Origin: Flavobacteriaceae bacterium UBA3440
GTDB lineage: Bacteria > Bacteroidota > Bacteroidia > Flavobacteriales > Flavobacteriaceae
Assembly: GCA_002378585.1 (NCBI GenBank)
Contig: DFSJ01000073.1
Location: 1-10,602 of the forward strand
Direction of reading: 5' to 3'
DNA: 10,602 bases
The notes under the pieces are model-generated. The model saw only the letters and a list, made by a program, of their open reading frames with translations, made no database searches and had not been told where the DNA came from. Shown here piece after piece: positions 1 through 5,828 of the stretch. Made by a program: the position numbers and the translations under genes. Numbering within the stretch: position 1 is the stretch's first letter; each line of letters begins with the position of its first letter.

Positions 1-42
1 TCTCAACTTTTTTTGAAGAAAAAAAAATCCCAAAAATAAACA

Positions 43-55
43 GTTGGAAACCAAC
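43..55 (-). terminator. possible weak terminator downstream of the DUF4294 gene
   Basis: The 13 bases form a perfect 5-bp inverted repeat, GTTGG / CCAAC, around an AAA loop. Read on the minus strand, the hairpin is followed by a T-rich tract (revcomp of positions 1-42) that includes a run of nine T. It lies about 66 nt beyond the DUF4294 stop codon. The stem is short and the T-run does not follow it directly, so this is a weak candidate. The rest of 1-121 shows no recognisable gene. Confidence 0.22.
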
Positions 56-121
56 CTATTGTGGGCATTAAAAAAGAAGGGAAATAAAATTACAATCTTT
101 TGGTGAACCTACCAATAGGTA

Positions 122-799
122 CTAGTTATTTTTTTTTCCACTCCAAAAAGAGTGGGCTTGTGCAAAATCAAATTGTATTGGAGAGGCTTGATATTGCAGT
201 GTTTGGTCAGCAAATGCGCGCTGAAGGATCTCTTCAATCAAATAATCCTCCCTGACATTCATCGGATCAAACTCTGATTTTAAATCCAAATCAAACATTT
301 TGGCCGTGGTACTGTACCAAAAAGCTCGCCAACCTCCGCGTAGATCTTTAACCAAATAAAAGGGTGCAGCACCCGTTTGACGGTGTATTAATTTAATGAG
401 AATACGCCCTTCAGATCGGGTCATTTTTTTTAGTTCATCGGAAAACTCTCCCTCTACATAGCGCTGCATCTGCTTGGTGTGTTGCTTTTTCCTATTGCGT
501 TTTGGAATAGCCTCGAGTTCAGCGTTGAGCTGCATCAATTTCTCTGCGGCCAACTTAGCATATGGATATACCTTTAGTGTTCTCCTTTTGAGCAATAAAT
601 AGCGGAACATATCCTGACTATCCCTAAATTTTGTTGGGCCAAAAACAAATACTTCCTTTAAGGCAATGGTTGGTGCCAATGTGTCCATTTCGGAAACCTT
701 GACCAAGAGTGATTGGTCAGTACTATCAGGACGACCATCTTGAGACCAAGATCCCTGGGGCAAAAAGAATAAAAAAAGAAAAATAAACAACCGAATCAT
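122..799 (-). CDS. secreted DUF4294 family protein
   Basis: This is a 225-residue protein of unknown function from the DUF4294 family, which I know only from Bacteroidota. Residues 1-19 look like a Sec signal peptide: Arg3, a run of Leu/Ile/Phe, then GSWS with likely cleavage before Gln20. A periplasmic or surface location is therefore inferred. Residues 20-58 are a low-complexity linker. The conserved core covers about 60-198, with the family blocks VYPYAKLAAEKL (77-88), EGEFSDELKKMTRSEGRIL (116-134), LIKLIHRQTG (134-143), GGWRAFWYSTTAKMFDL (155-171) and EDYLIEEILQRAF (184-196). The N-terminal half of the core is very basic (KRNRKKQHTK, 100-109). The ATG at 797-799 is chosen because it starts the signal peptide directly and lies 17 nt after a good promoter. 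The gene is divergent from the M42 peptidase; no enzymatic motif is visible. Confidence 0.9.
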   Translation of the reverse strand: MIRLFIFLFLFFLPQGSWSQDGRPDSTDQSLLVKVSEMDTLAPTIALKEVFVFGPTKFRDSQDMFRYLLLKRRTLKVYPYAKLAAEKLMQLNAELEAIPKRNRKKQHTKQMQRYVEGEFSDELKKMTRSEGRILIKLIHRQTGAAPFYLVKDLRGGWRAFWYSTTAKMFDLDLKSEFDPMNVREDYLIEEILQRAFADQTLQYQASPIQFDFAQAHSFWSGKKNN

Positions 800-816
800 A
801 GCGGAATATTATGGGA

Positions 817-851
817 CAAATTTAGCAATAAACCTGGCCTAGAATCACAAA
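817..851 (-). promoter_or_regulatory. Bacteroidota-type promoter of the DUF4294 gene
   Basis: On the minus strand, TAAATTTG (revcomp of 817-824) matches the Bacteroidota -7 consensus TAnnTTTG exactly. TTTG (revcomp of 848-851) lies 23 nt upstream, at the long end of the accepted 17-23 nt spacing. Transcription would begin only about a dozen bases before the start codon at 799. Confidence 0.5.
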
Positions 852-867
852 CAAACGTGAAAGTTAG

Positions 868-875
868 TAAGTTTG
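868..875 (+). promoter_or_regulatory. -7 element for the M42 peptidase-Nudix operon
   Basis: TAAGTTTG matches TAnnTTTG exactly on the plus strand, 33 nt before the start codon at 909. No TTG is found at the expected upstream distance, so only half of the promoter is supported. A perfect 10-bp palindrome (887-896) lies between this element and the start codon. Confidence 0.38.
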
Positions 876-908
876 TAAGCGCGTAATCTGCGCAGACAAT
901 TACCTAAT

Positions 909-2009
909 ATGAATAGAATGAATACAGAGCACACCTTAGATCAAGGCGCATTGGCCTTTTTGGAAGCATACCTAAACAACGCTGCCCCAACGGGCTACGA
1001 GTGGAATGGTCAAAAATTGTGGATGGATTACCTAAAACCTTATGTCGATACCTTTATCACCGACACTTATGGAACCGCCGTTGGAGTAATCAACCCAGAC
1101 GCTCCCTACAAAGTAGTTATTGAAGGTCATGCAGATGAAATTTCATGGTACGTGAACTACATCACTGAGGATGGCTTGATTTATGTCATCAGAAACGGGG
1201 GAAGCGATCACCAAATTGCTCCGTCTAAACGCGTAAACATCCACACCAAAAATGGAATCGTTCCTGGAGTTTTTGGCTGGCCTGCTATTCACACAAGAAA
1301 AGACAAATCAAAAGAGCAAGCCCCTGCATTGGACAACATCACTATTGATATAGGAGCAAAAGATGCAGAAGAAGTCAAAGCGATGGGAGTACACGTGGGA
1401 TGCGTCATTACCTATCCAGACACCTTTCACATTCTGAACAAAAACAAATGGGTATGTCGGGCTATCGACAACAGAGCGGGCGGATTCATGATCGCACAAG
1501 TGGCTCGATTGCTTAAAGAACGGAACATCAAACTTCCTTTTGGCTTGTATATCACCAATTCTGTTCAAGAGGAAATTGGGTTGAGGGGTGCAGAAATGAT
1601 TACCCAAACCATCAAGCCAAATGTCGCTATCGTTACCGATGTATGCCACGACACAACGACTCCAATGATCGAGAAAAAGACTGAGGGTCTCATTAAAATC
1701 GGTGATGGTCCGGTAATTTCATACGCACCCGCCGTCCAAAACAAACTGAGAGAGCGCATCATGGACACTGCTGAAAAATCCAATATTCCCTTTCAGCGCA
1801 TGGCTTCATCAAGATCCACAGGAACGGATACGGATGCATTTGCCTACAGCAATGGAGGGGTCGCTTCTGCGCTTATCTCACTTCCTTTGCGCTATATGCA
1901 CACCACTGTTGAAATGGTGCATCAAGATGATGCATGCCATGTAATCGAACTGATTTTGGCTACTCTTCAAAATATTGAGCCAGGAGAAACGTTCAGTTAT
2001 TTCTCCTAA
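909..2009 (+). CDS. M42 family metallopeptidase (TET/glutamyl aminopeptidase type)
   Basis: This is a 366-residue cytoplasmic dinuclear-metal aminopeptidase of family M42, whose members form large tetrahedral assemblies that trim short peptides. All expected catalytic residues are visible in order: His74 and Asp76 in GHADEISW, the bridging Asp187 in AIDNRAGG, the catalytic base Glu221 and metal ligand Glu222 in QEEIGLRG, Asp244 in VTDVCHD, and His331 in RYMHTTVEMVH. The PDZ-like insert between about 85 and 170 is present, with the family motif GVFGWPAIH (120-128). Length is normal for the family. In-frame ATGs lie at 909 and 918; neither has a Shine-Dalgarno, so a start three residues later is possible. 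The stop codon abuts the Nudix start, so the two are probably cotranscribed. The exact peptide specificity cannot be read from the sequence. Confidence 0.93.
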   Translation: MNRMNTEHTLDQGALAFLEAYLNNAAPTGYEWNGQKLWMDYLKPYVDTFITDTYGTAVGVINPDAPYKVVIEGHADEISWYVNYITEDGLIYVIRNGGSDHQIAPSKRVNIHTKNGIVPGVFGWPAIHTRKDKSKEQAPALDNITIDIGAKDAEEVKAMGVHVGCVITYPDTFHILNKNKWVCRAIDNRAGGFMIAQVARLLKERNIKLPFGLYITNSVQEEIGLRGAEMITQTIKPNVAIVTDVCHDTTTPMIEKKTEGLIKIGDGPVISYAPAVQNKLRERIMDTAEKSNIPFQRMASSRSTGTDTDAFAYSNGGVASALISLPLRYMHTTVEMVHQDDACHVIELILATLQNIEPGETFSYFS

Positions 2010-2570
2010 ATGACCAAAAAGGCACTAGAACTCATTCCTTGTTGTAACCGATACGGCATGGAATGGGGACGGCCTATACCTAAGGACTGGGCCCATAAAA
2101 GAGGGGTTGTACACCCCACAGTCCATGTTATGGTGTTCAATCTGGAGAAAGAATTAATTGTTCAGTTGAGAAAAAAAACCAAGCAAACTAATCCACTCCA
2201 TTGGGATGTATCCGCAACAGGTCATGTCGATTGGGGCGAATCCCCGTTGGATGCGGCCATTCGTGAAACCCGAGAAGAACTAGGTTTGCAAATCAGTCAG
2301 GAATTACTCATACCCATAGGTGGATGGTATTCTGCCGAATATTTCCCCAAAAATAGATGTATCGATCGAGAATTCAATTGGGTGTACCTGTATACCCAAC
2401 TTATTGATCAAAAGTCCCTGATGCATCAAACTGAAGAGATTGATCGTTTATCCGCTGGCCGATTAGACCTATTGTCTACCCAGAAGGTTTGGCACCACTA
2501 CCCTATTGTCCAACACCCAAATGCGTATTGGAATGCTGTACGACAGAAATTATCCCTGTTGCACCTTTAA
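2010..2570 (+). CDS. Nudix hydrolase, isopentenyl-isomerase/YfcD-like
   Basis: This 186-residue protein carries a complete Nudix box at residues 71-93 (pattern Gx5Ex7REUxEExGU; GHVDWGE ... RETREELGL), which binds the divalent metal for pyrophosphohydrolysis. The preceding stretch with WDVSATGHV and the TVHVMVFN strand resembles the YfcD/IPP-isomerase-like Nudix branch. The substrate cannot be assigned. The N-terminal part before residue 30 (CCNRYG, Cys11-Cys12) is not one I recognise. The ATG follows the TAA of the M42 gene with no intervening base, which suggests translational coupling in a two-gene operon. The last 21 nt overlap the 3' end of hisS on the other strand, so the C-terminal QKLSLLHL is encoded in sequence shared with the HisRS tail. 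Confidence 0.88.
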   Translation: MTKKALELIPCCNRYGMEWGRPIPKDWAHKRGVVHPTVHVMVFNLEKELIVQLRKKTKQTNPLHWDVSATGHVDWGESPLDAAIRETREELGLQISQELLIPIGGWYSAEYFPKNRCIDREFNWVYLYTQLIDQKSLMHQTEEIDRLSAGRLDLLSTQKVWHHYPIVQHPNAYWNAVRQKLSLLHL

Positions 2571-3932
2571 CCAGCTAGAAAGTTCACTCCAAGGCAAGGT
2601 GACTTGAGACCCATCAATCATATTTTTCACCACAGCCGTATTTTGCTCCATTTCTTGTGAACCAATCAAGACAACCCATGGGATGGATCTTTGATCGGCG
2701 TATTTCATTTGCTTCTGCATTTTAGCCGCTGAAGGATACAACTCACAGGAAACCCCTGCACTTCTCAGGGATTGAACTAATGGAAGACAAGCCATAGCCT
2801 CCGGTGCACCAAAATGGGCAAACAAAACCAATGGACGACTGACAATCGTCTGGGGAAATAATCCGAGTGTTTCCATGGCTAGATAAATTCGATCCAACCC
2901 AAAAGAAATACCTACCCCACTGAGTCCGGATAATCCAAATATAGAGGTCAAATCATCATATCTACCGCCCCCACCAATAGATCCTATACCTACAGAAGCT
3001 GGGGCAGCAACTTCAAATATCATACCTGTGTAGTAGTTTAAACCTCTGGCTAGAGTCACCTCAATATCTATCTGCAATTCATTGAGGGAAACCGCGCTTA
3101 ACCCATCAAACACAAATCTTAGCTCTGCGACACCTTGAAGCCCAATAGAGGAAGTGGCTAGAAACACAGACAATTCATCCAGTACACGATCAACACTTCC
3201 CTGAATGGCAAATAAGGGACGGGCTCGTTCAATACTTTCTTGTGTCAGGCCTTGCAATAACATTTCCTGCTCTACAGCATCTTGACCAATCTTATCGAGT
3301 TTATCCAACGCAACGGTAAAGGGAATCAACAATTCTGGAGCACCAATCACCTCAGCAATTCCAGTCAATACTTTTCGATTATTCATTTTAAGACGAACTC
3401 CGGATAGCCCTAATTCCGAAAAAACGGCGTCGTATAATTGGATCAATTCAACTTCTTGAAACAAGGAATCCGACCCAACTACATCAGCATCGCACTGATA
3501 GAATTCTCTATATCGACCCTTTTGCGGTCTATCTGCACGCCAAACGGGTTGTATTTGGTAGCGTTTAAATGGAAAGGTTAATTCATTTTGATGCATGACT
3601 ACGTAACGGGCAAAGGGAACTGTTAGGTCATACCGCAAAGCCTTTTCACTCAAAAGAGGAGTCCAGGAAGATGCATTGGGTGCCGCTAATTGATCCGGAG
3701 AGATTTTAGACAAAAAATCACCCGAATTTAAGATCTTAAAAACCAATCGATCCCCCTCTTCTCCATACTTTCCCATCAGGGTTTCGTAATTTTCAAAGGA
3801 AGGTGTTTCAATGGGACCAAATCCACTGAGCAAAAAATGCTTTTTCACCACAGAAATGATGTAGTTTCTTCGGGCTACTTCAAGCGGACTAAAATCACGC
3901 GTTCCTTTAGGTAATGATGGTTTTTGGGCCAT
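2550..3932 (-). CDS. hisS: histidyl-tRNA synthetase
   Basis: This is a 460-residue class II synthetase that charges tRNA-His in the cytoplasm. The N-terminal KGTRDFSP block (9-16) is typical of HisRS. Class II motif 2 is QPVWRADRPQKGRYREF (128-144), followed by YQCDADVVGSD. The histidine-specific motif is LARGLNYYTG (294-303), in the RGLNYYTG form I associate with Bacteroidota. Motif 3 is GVGISFGLDRIYLAM (339-353), after GGGGRYDDL (320-328). The anticodon-binding domain occupies about 366-455. An in-frame ATG eight codons upstream (3956) exists, but it falls inside the predicted -7 promoter element. The ATG at 3930-3932, giving MAQKPSLPKG, is the better start and fits the family. The gene lies 40 nt after DUF6495 and probably has its own promoter as well. 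Its 3' end overlaps the Nudix gene. Confidence 0.96.
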   Translation of the reverse strand: MAQKPSLPKGTRDFSPLEVARRNYIISVVKKHFLLSGFGPIETPSFENYETLMGKYGEEGDRLVFKILNSGDFLSKISPDQLAAPNASSWTPLLSEKALRYDLTVPFARYVVMHQNELTFPFKRYQIQPVWRADRPQKGRYREFYQCDADVVGSDSLFQEVELIQLYDAVFSELGLSGVRLKMNNRKVLTGIAEVIGAPELLIPFTVALDKLDKIGQDAVEQEMLLQGLTQESIERARPLFAIQGSVDRVLDELSVFLATSSIGLQGVAELRFVFDGLSAVSLNELQIDIEVTLARGLNYYTGMIFEVAAPASVGIGSIGGGGRYDDLTSIFGLSGLSGVGISFGLDRIYLAMETLGLFPQTIVSRPLVLFAHFGAPEAMACLPLVQSLRSAGVSCELYPSAAKMQKQMKYADQRSIPWVVLIGSQEMEQNTAVVKNMIDGSQVTLPWSELSSWLKVQQG

Positions 3933-3953
3933 AATGGTTATTGATTTCGTAGG

Positions 3954-3988
3954 CAAACCTACTAAAAATGTACTAGCTAAACATCAAA
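3954..3988 (-). promoter_or_regulatory. Bacteroidota-type promoter of hisS
   Basis: Minus-strand TAGGTTTG (revcomp of 3954-3961) matches TAnnTTTG exactly. TTTG (revcomp of 3985-3988) lies 23 nt upstream, inside the DUF6495 3' end. The predicted transcript starts roughly 15 nt before the start codon at 3932, giving hisS expression independent of the upstream genes. Confidence 0.45.
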
Positions 3989-4443
3989 AAAAGGGAAGCA
4001 TATTCTGGTGCATCAACGATAGAGGCTCCCTGCTGAATCAATTTAAAAATCTCTTGATGCCTATTTTCATTCAGCTTTTTAGTCCCTTTACTGATCTCCA
4101 GCATCTCGTTGGACCAATGTGTCTTGAGCCAATCAACCAACTCTACAGTTGTCCAATCTACTGTCTGATCCAGCCAGGAAAAACGCAACATGGACATCAA
4201 CTCGCCGTTCACTTGAAATACAAAGCAAAAATCACTAGTACGGTGTTCTAAAAATTTAACTTTTGACAAGACATCCTCCCAAACCACGTCTGAAAAGGCA
4301 TCTAATTGACGATCAACCTCAACTATATCGGTGTTTTTTAGACGATTCCAAGACTTGGCATCAATCGACTGAGCAGCCAAAAAGGTGGCAAAATCCTCAG
4401 CTAAGGTGTGAAACTGTTCCTGGGTTAAACGAATGTACTTCAT
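3973..4443 (-). CDS. DUF6495 family protein
   Basis: This is a 156-residue cytoplasmic protein of unknown function. I assign it to DUF6495, a Bacteroidota family, from the N-terminal block MKYIRLTQEQFHTLAEDF, the central DAFSDVVWEDVLSKVKFLEHR block (a long conserved acidic/aromatic segment), and the C-terminal EIFKLIQQGA motif. There is no signal peptide, membrane segment or catalytic motif. The family normally begins MKYxRLT, which favours the ATG at 4441-4443 over the in-frame ATG at 4447-4449 (MPM...). It lies between rplI and hisS on the same strand. From memory this family is often found near these genes, which suggests a translation-related role, but that is inference. The operon terminator upstream ends within a few bases of the start, and no promoter of its own is evident. 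Confidence 0.82.
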   Translation of the reverse strand: MKYIRLTQEQFHTLAEDFATFLAAQSIDAKSWNRLKNTDIVEVDRQLDAFSDVVWEDVLSKVKFLEHRTSDFCFVFQVNGELMSMLRFSWLDQTVDWTTVELVDWLKTHWSNEMLEISKGTKKLNENRHQEIFKLIQQGASIVDAPEYASLFLMFS

Positions 4444-4450
4444 CGGCATA

Positions 4451-4478
4451 AAAAAAGGCTATAGAAACTATAGCCTTT
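4451..4478 (-). terminator. intrinsic terminator of the rpsF-rpsR-rplI operon
   Basis: A perfect 11-bp inverted repeat (4454-4464 with 4468-4478, arm AAAGGCTATAG) encloses an AAA loop. On the minus strand it ends in a run of six T (revcomp of 4451-4456). It starts 21 nt after the rplI stop codon, the classic position of a rho-independent terminator. The flank on the plus-strand side is also T-rich, so the element could act in both directions. Its T-run ends one base before the alternative start codon of the DUF6495 gene. Confidence 0.88.
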
Positions 4479-4499
4479 ATTATTTTAAAGAATCGTCAA

Positions 4500-4949
4500 T
4501 TATTTTTCAGCAACAACATCAAAATTTAACGTCACCAAAACCTCACGATGCAAACGAATCGTTGCATTGTATGGACCGGTTCTTTTGATGGTTCCACCTT
4601 GTACAGAGATAAATTTCTTGTCAATGGTTTGACCAGCCTGAGCCAATGCCTCAGCTAAATCTGCATTGCCAATAGAGCCAAATAATTTATCCCCTTCTCC
4701 TGTTTTAGCAGCTATTTTGATGGATAATTGTGCGATAGCTTCAGCCAATTGCTGGGCTTCTTTCACTTGCTTGGCTTCTTTGTGAGCTCGTTGCTTCAAA
4801 TTTTCAGCAAGTACTTTTTTTGCTGAAGGAGTCGCCATAACAGCTAATCCTTGAGGAATCAGGTAGTTTCTTCCGAAACCATTCTTTACTTTAACGACAT
4901 CGTCTTTAAAGCCTAAATCCTGAACGTCTTGTTTTAGAATAAGTTCCAT
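4500..4949 (-). CDS. rplI: 50S ribosomal protein bL9
   Basis: This 149-residue protein matches bL9 over its whole length and has the family's normal size. The N-terminal rRNA-binding domain reads MELILKQDVQDLGFKDDVV followed by VKNGFGRNYLIPQGLA (about 21-36), the diagnostic L9 signature. A long charged helix (about 41-75, rich in Lys, Glu and Ala) connects to the C-terminal domain, which contains GDKLFGSIGNADLAEAL. bL9 binds 23S rRNA near the L1 stalk and supports reading-frame fidelity. It is the last gene of the operon, 12 nt after rpsR, and is followed by a strong terminator. No Shine-Dalgarno precedes the ATG. Confidence 0.97.
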   Translation of the reverse strand: MELILKQDVQDLGFKDDVVKVKNGFGRNYLIPQGLAVMATPSAKKVLAENLKQRAHKEAKQVKEAQQLAEAIAQLSIKIAAKTGEGDKLFGSIGNADLAEALAQAGQTIDKKFISVQGGTIKRTGPYNATIRLHREVLVTLNFDVVAEK

Positions 4950-4961
4950 GGTCGTCTCTAA

Positions 4962-5255
4962 TTATTTAAGTAAATCTCCTACGTAAGGCATTAATGCGAT
5001 GTGTCTCGCTCTTTTCACAGCCACAGCCACTTTTCTTTGGTACTTCAAAGAAGTTCCTGTAAGTCTTCTGGGCAATAATTTTCCTTGCTCGTTGACCAAT
5101 TTCATCAAAAAGTCAGCGTCCTTGTAGTCGATGTACTTGATTCCAGATTTTTTAAATCTGCAATATTTCTTCTGTTTGTTGGTATCGATGTTCAAAGGCG
5201 TTAAATAACGCACTTCACCATCTTTTTTACCTTTTGCTTGTTGTTCAATAGACAT
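4962..5255 (-). CDS. rpsR: 30S ribosomal protein bS18
   Basis: This 97-residue protein matches bS18. Family blocks include [18 protein letters not shown] (29-46), [20 protein letters not shown] (49-68) and [20 protein letters not shown] (72-91). Only one Cys (Cys32) of the ancestral zinc-type motif is present, as is usual for many bS18 proteins. It binds 16S rRNA together with bS6 on the platform of the small subunit. In the Bacteroidota ribosome studied in Flavobacterium johnsoniae, bS18, bS6 and bS21 form the pocket that hides the anti-Shine-Dalgarno. The start codon lies two bases after the rpsF stop codon, so translation is probably coupled. Confidence 0.97.
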   Translation of the reverse strand: MSIEQQAKGKKDGEVRYLTPLNIDTNKQKKYCRFKKSGIKYIDYKDADFLMKLVNEQGKLLPRRLTGTSLKYQRKVAVAVKRARHIALMPYVGDLLK

Positions 5256-5257
5256 GA

Positions 5258-5599
5258 CTAAAGGGCTTTAATGTTTAATTTTTCTCTTCTGCGCTGCGCC
5301 CATGAAATGGCGTGCTTGTCTAATTTCACAGTTAGGAAACGCATAATGCGTTCATCGCGTGAAAATTCTTGCTCAAAAAGGCCGATAGCCTCTCCAGGAG
5401 CAGTGAATTCAAACAAATGGTAAAAACCACTTTTTTTGTGTTGGATTGCGTAGGCCAACTTTTTAAGTCCCCAGTTTTCTTTGGAGACCATTTTGGCACC
5501 ACTCTTAATTAAGAAATCCTCGAATTTCTTAACTGTTTCCTCTATCTGGGTCTCAGATAGAACGGGATTCAAAATGAAAACAGTTTCGTAATGGTTCAT
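5258..5599 (-). CDS. rpsF: 30S ribosomal protein bS6
   Basis: This 113-residue protein is bS6, the partner of bS18 on the 30S platform. It begins [18 protein letters not shown], the usual S6 strand 1, and contains [21 protein letters not shown], the signature region. It ends [17 protein letters not shown] without the long acidic tail of the E. coli protein. The frame is open upstream to an ATG at 5635, but the extra 12 residues do not belong to the family, and that ATG lies upstream of the predicted -7 element. The ATG at 5597-5599 is therefore used. It is the first gene of the rpsF-rpsR-rplI operon, divergent from the LytTR regulator gene. Confidence 0.96.
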   Translation of the reverse strand: MNHYETVFILNPVLSETQIEETVKKFEDFLIKSGAKMVSKENWGLKKLAYAIQHKKSGFYHLFEFTAPGEAIGLFEQEFSRDERIMRFLTVKLDKHAISWAQRRREKLNIKAL

Positions 5600-5621
5600 A
5601 AGTTCATAAAATTTAAGGGTG

Positions 5622-5652
5622 CAAAAATAAAACAAACATTTTGGATGAACAA
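5622..5652 (-). promoter_or_regulatory. promoter of the rpsF-rpsR-rplI operon
   Basis: Minus-strand TATTTTTG (revcomp of 5622-5629) fits TAnnTTTG exactly. TTG (revcomp of 5650-5652) lies 20 nt upstream, in the middle of the accepted spacing range. This is the best promoter in the window. The transcript would start about 15 nt before the ATG at 5599. Confidence 0.6.
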
Positions 5653-5828
5653 GTGAAATGACGAATCATTTGACTTCCAGCAAATATGGGGGTTATAGAT
5701 CGAATATACTTTTTGCTCACATCGCCAAAACGACCTTTAACAACACCATAAGCCTACTTCACAACATTTTTTAGTTCACCTGATGCAAGGCAGATACTTT
5801 AGTCAAACTAACCACTAAATCATCAGCT
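5653..5828. other. intergenic region upstream of the LytTR regulator
   Basis: This stretch separates the rpsF promoter from the regulator start. No perfect plus-strand TAnnTTTG is present. TACTTTAG at 5795-5802 has one mismatch and no TTG at the right distance, and TACTTTTTG at 5707-5715 has one base too many. I see no convincing hairpin, tRNA, small ORF or pair of LytTR-type direct repeats. The regulator's promoter is therefore unresolved. Confidence 0.4.

Noticed and set aside
1..105. Plus-strand frame open from the left edge to a TGA at 103-105, possibly the tail of an upstream gene
   Set aside because: The 34 encoded residues are Lys/Asn/Leu-rich and match nothing I know; an AT-rich intergenic stretch can stay open this long by chance.
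107..120. Small inverted repeat ACCTA/TAGGT followed by a plus-strand T-run, resembling a terminator
   Set aside because: The stem is only 5 bp, the T-run starts eight bases later, and that T-run is explained by Lys codons at the DUF4294 C-terminus.
1308..1783. Two minus-strand open frames inside the M42 gene (113 and 72 codons)
   Set aside because: They lie fully antisense to a gene with intact catalytic motifs and resemble no protein family.
3934..4451. Plus-strand open frames of 105 and 62 codons across DUF6495
   Set aside because: They are antisense to a recognisable conserved gene and have no promoter or family resemblance.
4520..4528. Possible promoter for DUF6495 in the rplI 3' end (CAAAATTTA on the plus strand)
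   Set aside because: The minus-strand reading misses the TAnnTTTG pattern by one position, and transcripts from it would still meet the terminator at 4451-4478.
5600..5635. N-terminal extension of bS6 by 12 residues from an ATG at 5635
   Set aside because: The extra residues do not fit the family, and that ATG lies upstream of the predicted -7 element, so it would not be transcribed from the likely promoter.
5770..5807. Possible LytTR-type direct repeats TTTAGTTCAC and TTTAGTCAAA upstream of the regulator
   Set aside because: Their spacing (28 nt start to start) does not fit the usual LytTR site spacing of about 21-23 nt, and the similarity is short.
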